Below are positions 5,430 through 7,381 of a stretch of DNA of 7,381 bases, piece after piece. The DNA comes from Actinobacteria bacterium UBA3012 (GTDB lineage Bacteria > Actinomycetota > Actinomycetes > Nanopelagicales > Nanopelagicaceae). Both the position numbers and the translations under genes were made by a program. Position 1 is the stretch's first letter. Each line of letters begins with the position of its first letter. Under the pieces are notes generated by a model. It did no database searches. It saw only the letters and a list, made by a program, of their open reading frames with translations, and was not told where the DNA came from. The stretch covers positions 5,301 to 12,681 of the forward strand of contig DDZI01000076.1 in the NCBI GenBank assembly GCA_002346305.1, written 5' to 3'.

Positions 5430-6278
5430 ATGCTCCTTTCGGCCTACTATTGGCTCGTGATTAAGTTACGCCAGGTCGAATTACCAATCTTTAAACAGGG
5501 CCAATCTCTACGTATTTTGCATTTATCCGATTTACATCTGACCCCAAAACAAAAAAACAAAATTGCAGATTTGAAAAAGTTGAGTTCCCTTGATCCTGAT
5601 CTGACCATAATCACTGGCGATTTCTTGGCCCACCAAGATTCAGTTCCTGTAGTCATCGATGCCTTAGCGGGTTTACTAAGTAAACCAGGTTTTTTTGTCT
5701 TCGGTTCTAATGATTACTATGCCCCAACTCTAAAAAATCCGGTTTCATATCTGTTTTCTAATAGCAGTGGTGGCCGACTCGGTCGAAATCTCCCTTGGTT
5801 GAAATTACAAACTGAATTAGTTAAAGCTGGTTGGTTGAATTTGAATCAAAGAAAATTACTAACTTCAATTAACGGAATCACAATTGAAGCCCGTGGAACT
5901 GATGATGCACATTTGAAGAGAGATAACTACGGCGCTGTATCTGGAAAAAGAAATCCTGATGCCCAGTTATCAATTGGAGTTACTCATGCGCCTTACTTAC
6001 GATTACTAGACGCTATGCACCAAGATAATCTCGATTTAATTATCGCTGGGCATACTCATGGTGGCCAAGTTCGACTTCCGCTTCCAAATTTTCTTGGTGG
6101 CTCACGTGCATTAACTACTAATTGTGATTTACCAACTTGGCGTGCCCGAGGTTTAAGTAAAGTTGCGGATCAACCTTGGTTGCATGTCTCTGCAGGAGTG
6201 GGAACTAACCCATTTACGCCCTTTAGATTAGCGTCGCCACCTGAAGCAACGTTATTAACTTTAGTTAACCCTAACTAG
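5430..6278 (+). CDS. Calcineurin-like metallophosphoesterase (Rv3683-like)
   Basis: This 282-residue phosphoesterase carries the full set of two-metal motifs: DLH (D34, H36), TGD (62-64), GSND (92-95) in place of the more usual GNHE, a histidine at 186 (THAP), and GHTHGGQ (207-213). The order and spacing match the actinobacterial family next to yqeY/ponA (M. tuberculosis Rv3683 type), related to the YkuE/YaeI branch. Its physiological substrate is not known. The N-terminus has a short hydrophobic stretch (MLLSAYYWLVI) where the mycobacterial relative has a full membrane anchor. Membrane attachment is therefore doubtful. I chose the ATG at 5430, 17 bp from yqeY. A GTG at 5394 would add 12 residues (MNLLVPYSNHLT) and lengthen the hydrophobic part, but it lies inside the opposite yqeY gene. 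The gene converges on asd with a 10-bp gap. Confidence 0.92.
   Translation: MLLSAYYWLVIKLRQVELPIFKQGQSLRILHLSDLHLTPKQKNKIADLKKLSSLDPDLTIITGDFLAHQDSVPVVIDALAGLLSKPGFFVFGSNDYYAPTLKNPVSYLFSNSSGGRLGRNLPWLKLQTELVKAGWLNLNQRKLLTSINGITIEARGTDDAHLKRDNYGAVSGKRNPDAQLSIGVTHAPYLRLLDAMHQDNLDLIIAGHTHGGQVRLPLPNFLGGSRALTTNCDLPTWRARGLSKVADQPWLHVSAGVGTNPFTPFRLASPPEATLLTLVNPN
6262..6277. terminator. Short AT-rich inverted repeat at the phosphoesterase / asd convergent junction
   Basis: TAGTTA (6262-6267) and TAACTA (6272-6277) form a 6-bp stem around ACCC. They overlap the last codons and stop of the phosphoesterase gene, 11 bases before the asd stop. The repeat resembles the TTAGTT/AACTAA hairpin at the acs junction. 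The stem is weak and has no T-run, so a terminator role is uncertain. Confidence 0.18.
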
Positions 6279-6288
6279 CGCACACTAA

Positions 6289-7335
6289 TTATTTAGCAAA
6301 CTCTTTTGCTATTAATTCAGCAATTTGGGCTGTATTGAGTGCTGCACCTTTGCGCAAATTATCTCCACATAAAAATAAATCTAAAGCATGATCGTCGTCA
6401 AGGCTTGCGCGCACTCGACCAACCCAAGTTGGATCAGTACCAACAACATCAATTGGGGTTGGGAAAATGTGTTTTTCTGGTTCGTCAACTAACTTAACTC
6501 CAGGTGCACTTGCCAGAATTTTTTGTGCGCCTTCACGGGTAACAGTTTTTTCAAATATCGCATGAACGGCAAGTGAGTGAGTTGTAATCACTGGTACGCG
6601 CACGCAAGTTGCTGAAACTTTTAGATCTTTCATTCCTAAAATTTTGCGTGACTCATTCCGGACTTTTAATTCCTCAGATGTGTAACCGGCTTCTTTTAGA
6701 GATCCAGCCCAAGGAATTACATTTAGTGCAAGAGGTGCCGGGAATGGTCCATTATCTTTTAGATTTCCTCTTACATCTGAGGTGACTGAGCCCAAATCTT
6801 TTCCAGCTACTTCAGATATTTGCGAATGCAATGTATCAATACCTGATTGACCAGCTCCTGATGCTGCCTGATAAGAGGCTACAACTAATTCCTTTACACC
6901 ATACTCTTTATTGAGTGCGCCAATTGCCACAATCATTGAAAGAGTTGTGCAATTTGGATTTGAGATAATTCCTTTAGGTCGATTTTTACTTTGTTCCGGA
7001 TTTACCTCAGGCACTACTAGCGGAACTTCAGGATCCATACGGAATGCACCAGAGTTATCTACGACAACGGCTCCCCGAGCTGCAGCTATTGGCCCCCATT
7101 CAGCAGAGACCTCATCTGGGACATCAAACATGGCTACATCAACGCCATCAAAGGCTTCAGGAGTTAACGCAACGACAGTGAGTTCTTCCCCGCGACAACT
7201 TAATTTCTTACCAGCGCTTCGAGCGGATGCGATTAATCTGATTTCTCCCCAGACATTTTCACGCTTAGTCAAAATATCTAACATCACTGTGCCGACTGCC
7301 CCAGTTGCACCAACAACTGCAAGTGTGGGTTTCAT
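6289..7335 (-). CDS. asd: Aspartate-semialdehyde dehydrogenase
   Basis: This enzyme reduces L-aspartyl-4-phosphate with NADPH to L-aspartate-4-semialdehyde. That is the branch point to lysine/diaminopimelate, threonine, methionine and isoleucine. At 348 residues it has family length. The nucleotide-binding motif is GATGAVG (9-15). The catalytic cysteine is C129 in SNPNCTT. Further active-site residues are Q156 (SYQAASGAG), R246 (TCVRVPV) and the general base H253 (THS). The C-terminal GDNLRKGAALNTAQIAE is diagnostic. The segment MFDVPDEVSAEW matches the Streptomyces-type rather than the mycobacterial sequence, as I recall. The ATG at 7335 overlaps the lysC stop as ATGA, and GGAGG (7345-7349) lies 9 bases upstream. 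It therefore forms an operon with lysC, as is common in actinobacteria. No promoter is visible in the window. Confidence 0.97.
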   Translation of the reverse strand: MKPTLAVVGATGAVGTVMLDILTKRENVWGEIRLIASARSAGKKLSCRGEELTVVALTPEAFDGVDVAMFDVPDEVSAEWGPIAAARGAVVVDNSGAFRMDPEVPLVVPEVNPEQSKNRPKGIISNPNCTTLSMIVAIGALNKEYGVKELVVASYQAASGAGQSGIDTLHSQISEVAGKDLGSVTSDVRGNLKDNGPFPAPLALNVIPWAGSLKEAGYTSEELKVRNESRKILGMKDLKVSATCVRVPVITTHSLAVHAIFEKTVTREGAQKILASAPGVKLVDEPEKHIFPTPIDVVGTDPTWVGRVRASLDDDHALDLFLCGDNLRKGAALNTAQIAELIAKEFAK

Positions 7336-7381
7336 CGTCCAGTACCTCCATGAACAACTGCTTCTTGATCATCATCAAGTC
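7332..7381 (-). CDS. lysC: Aspartate kinase, C-terminal 15 residues only (cut by window edge)
   Basis: The frame just upstream of asd reads LDDDQEAVVHGGTGR and then TGA. The ending EAVV-H/Y-GGTGR is the typical C-terminus of actinobacterial aspartate kinase (Streptomyces and mycobacterial forms end in ...GGTGR or ...AGTGR), and lysC directly before asd is the standard order. The TGA overlaps the asd ATG by four bases (ATGA, 7332-7335), so the two steps of aspartate activation and reduction are probably translated together. The rest of the gene, including catalytic and ACT domains, is outside the window. The call rests on a short stretch plus context. Confidence 0.88.
   Translation of the reverse strand, partial: LDDDQEAVVHGGTGR
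7345..7349 (-). promoter_or_regulatory. Strong Shine-Dalgarno GGAGG for asd
   Basis: GGAGG on the minus strand, within the last codons of lysC, lies 9 bases before the asd ATG. Its normal spacing contrasts with the GGAGG pressed against the nth ATG. Confidence 0.7.

Noticed and set aside
5447..5656. Minus-strand open frame of 69 codons inside the phosphoesterase gene
   Set aside because: It is antisense to the conserved DLH and TGD motif region and has no support of its own.
1..7381. A new defence, mobile or biosynthetic system
   Set aside because: All frames are accounted for by conserved housekeeping genes. There are no repeats arrays, transposase, integrase, toxin-antitoxin pair, RNA gene or compositional break that I can see.

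Overview
The window looks like a piece of a streamlined, low-GC actinobacterial chromosome. By eye GC is a little above 40 %. The proteins nonetheless read as clear actinobacterial orthologues: Acs of the TSGTTAKPKG type, an actinobacterial Crp, a RidA/DUF4177 pair, and a lysC-asd pair with actinobacterial sequence features. Genes are packed with almost no spacers. My gene models leave only about 121 of 7381 bases outside coding sequence, and the longest gap is 54 bp. This combination fits the freshwater 'acI' actinobacteria (Nanopelagicales, e.g. Planktophila/Nanopelagicus-like). That placement is inferred from gene content and recalled homologues, not from a search. The standard code is used, with TGA as a stop.

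Layout, left to right. (1) 1-1764, + strand: the 3' nine-tenths of acetyl-CoA synthetase (acs), whose N-terminus lies outside the window. (2) 3565-1777, - strand: a compact operon nth > CoA-type Nudix hydrolase > CvpA-like membrane protein. The spacing is 2 nt, then a 4-nt ATGA overlap; the operon converges on acs. (3) 3566-3619: a 54-bp divergent control region between nth and crp, with two probable face-to-face promoters and an imperfect palindrome at its exact centre. (4) 3620-4312, + strand: crp, a cAMP-receptor-type regulator. (5) 5412-4330, - strand: an operon yqeY > DUF4177 small protein (52 aa) > RidA-family protein. (6) 5430-6278, + strand: a calcineurin-like metallophosphoesterase, divergent from yqeY across only 17 bp. 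(7) 7381-6289, - strand: the end of lysC (aspartate kinase) overlapping asd by ATGA, converging on the phosphoesterase.

The order acs / marP-type gene / Nudix / nth / crp / ridA / DUF4177 / yqeY / phosphoesterase / asd-lysC is, as I recall it, a condensed version of a conserved actinobacterial neighbourhood (Mycobacterium tuberculosis about Rv3667-Rv3709c). Several genes usually found in between are absent here: the thioredoxin-like gene, the metallo-beta-lactamase-fold gene, whiB and ponA. The MarP homologue is reduced to its membrane domain.

Functionally the region mixes carbon entry (acetate to acetyl-CoA), CoA turnover, base-excision repair, global cAMP-type regulation, clean-up of reactive enamines, and the first steps of the aspartate amino-acid family, which feed diaminopimelate and cell wall. 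I see no mobile element, CRISPR array, phage gene, tRNA or rRNA, and no clear new system. The points most worth a second look are the protease-less MarP homologue, the altered predicted cAMP pocket of Crp, and the symmetric, probably leaderless nth/crp promoter region.
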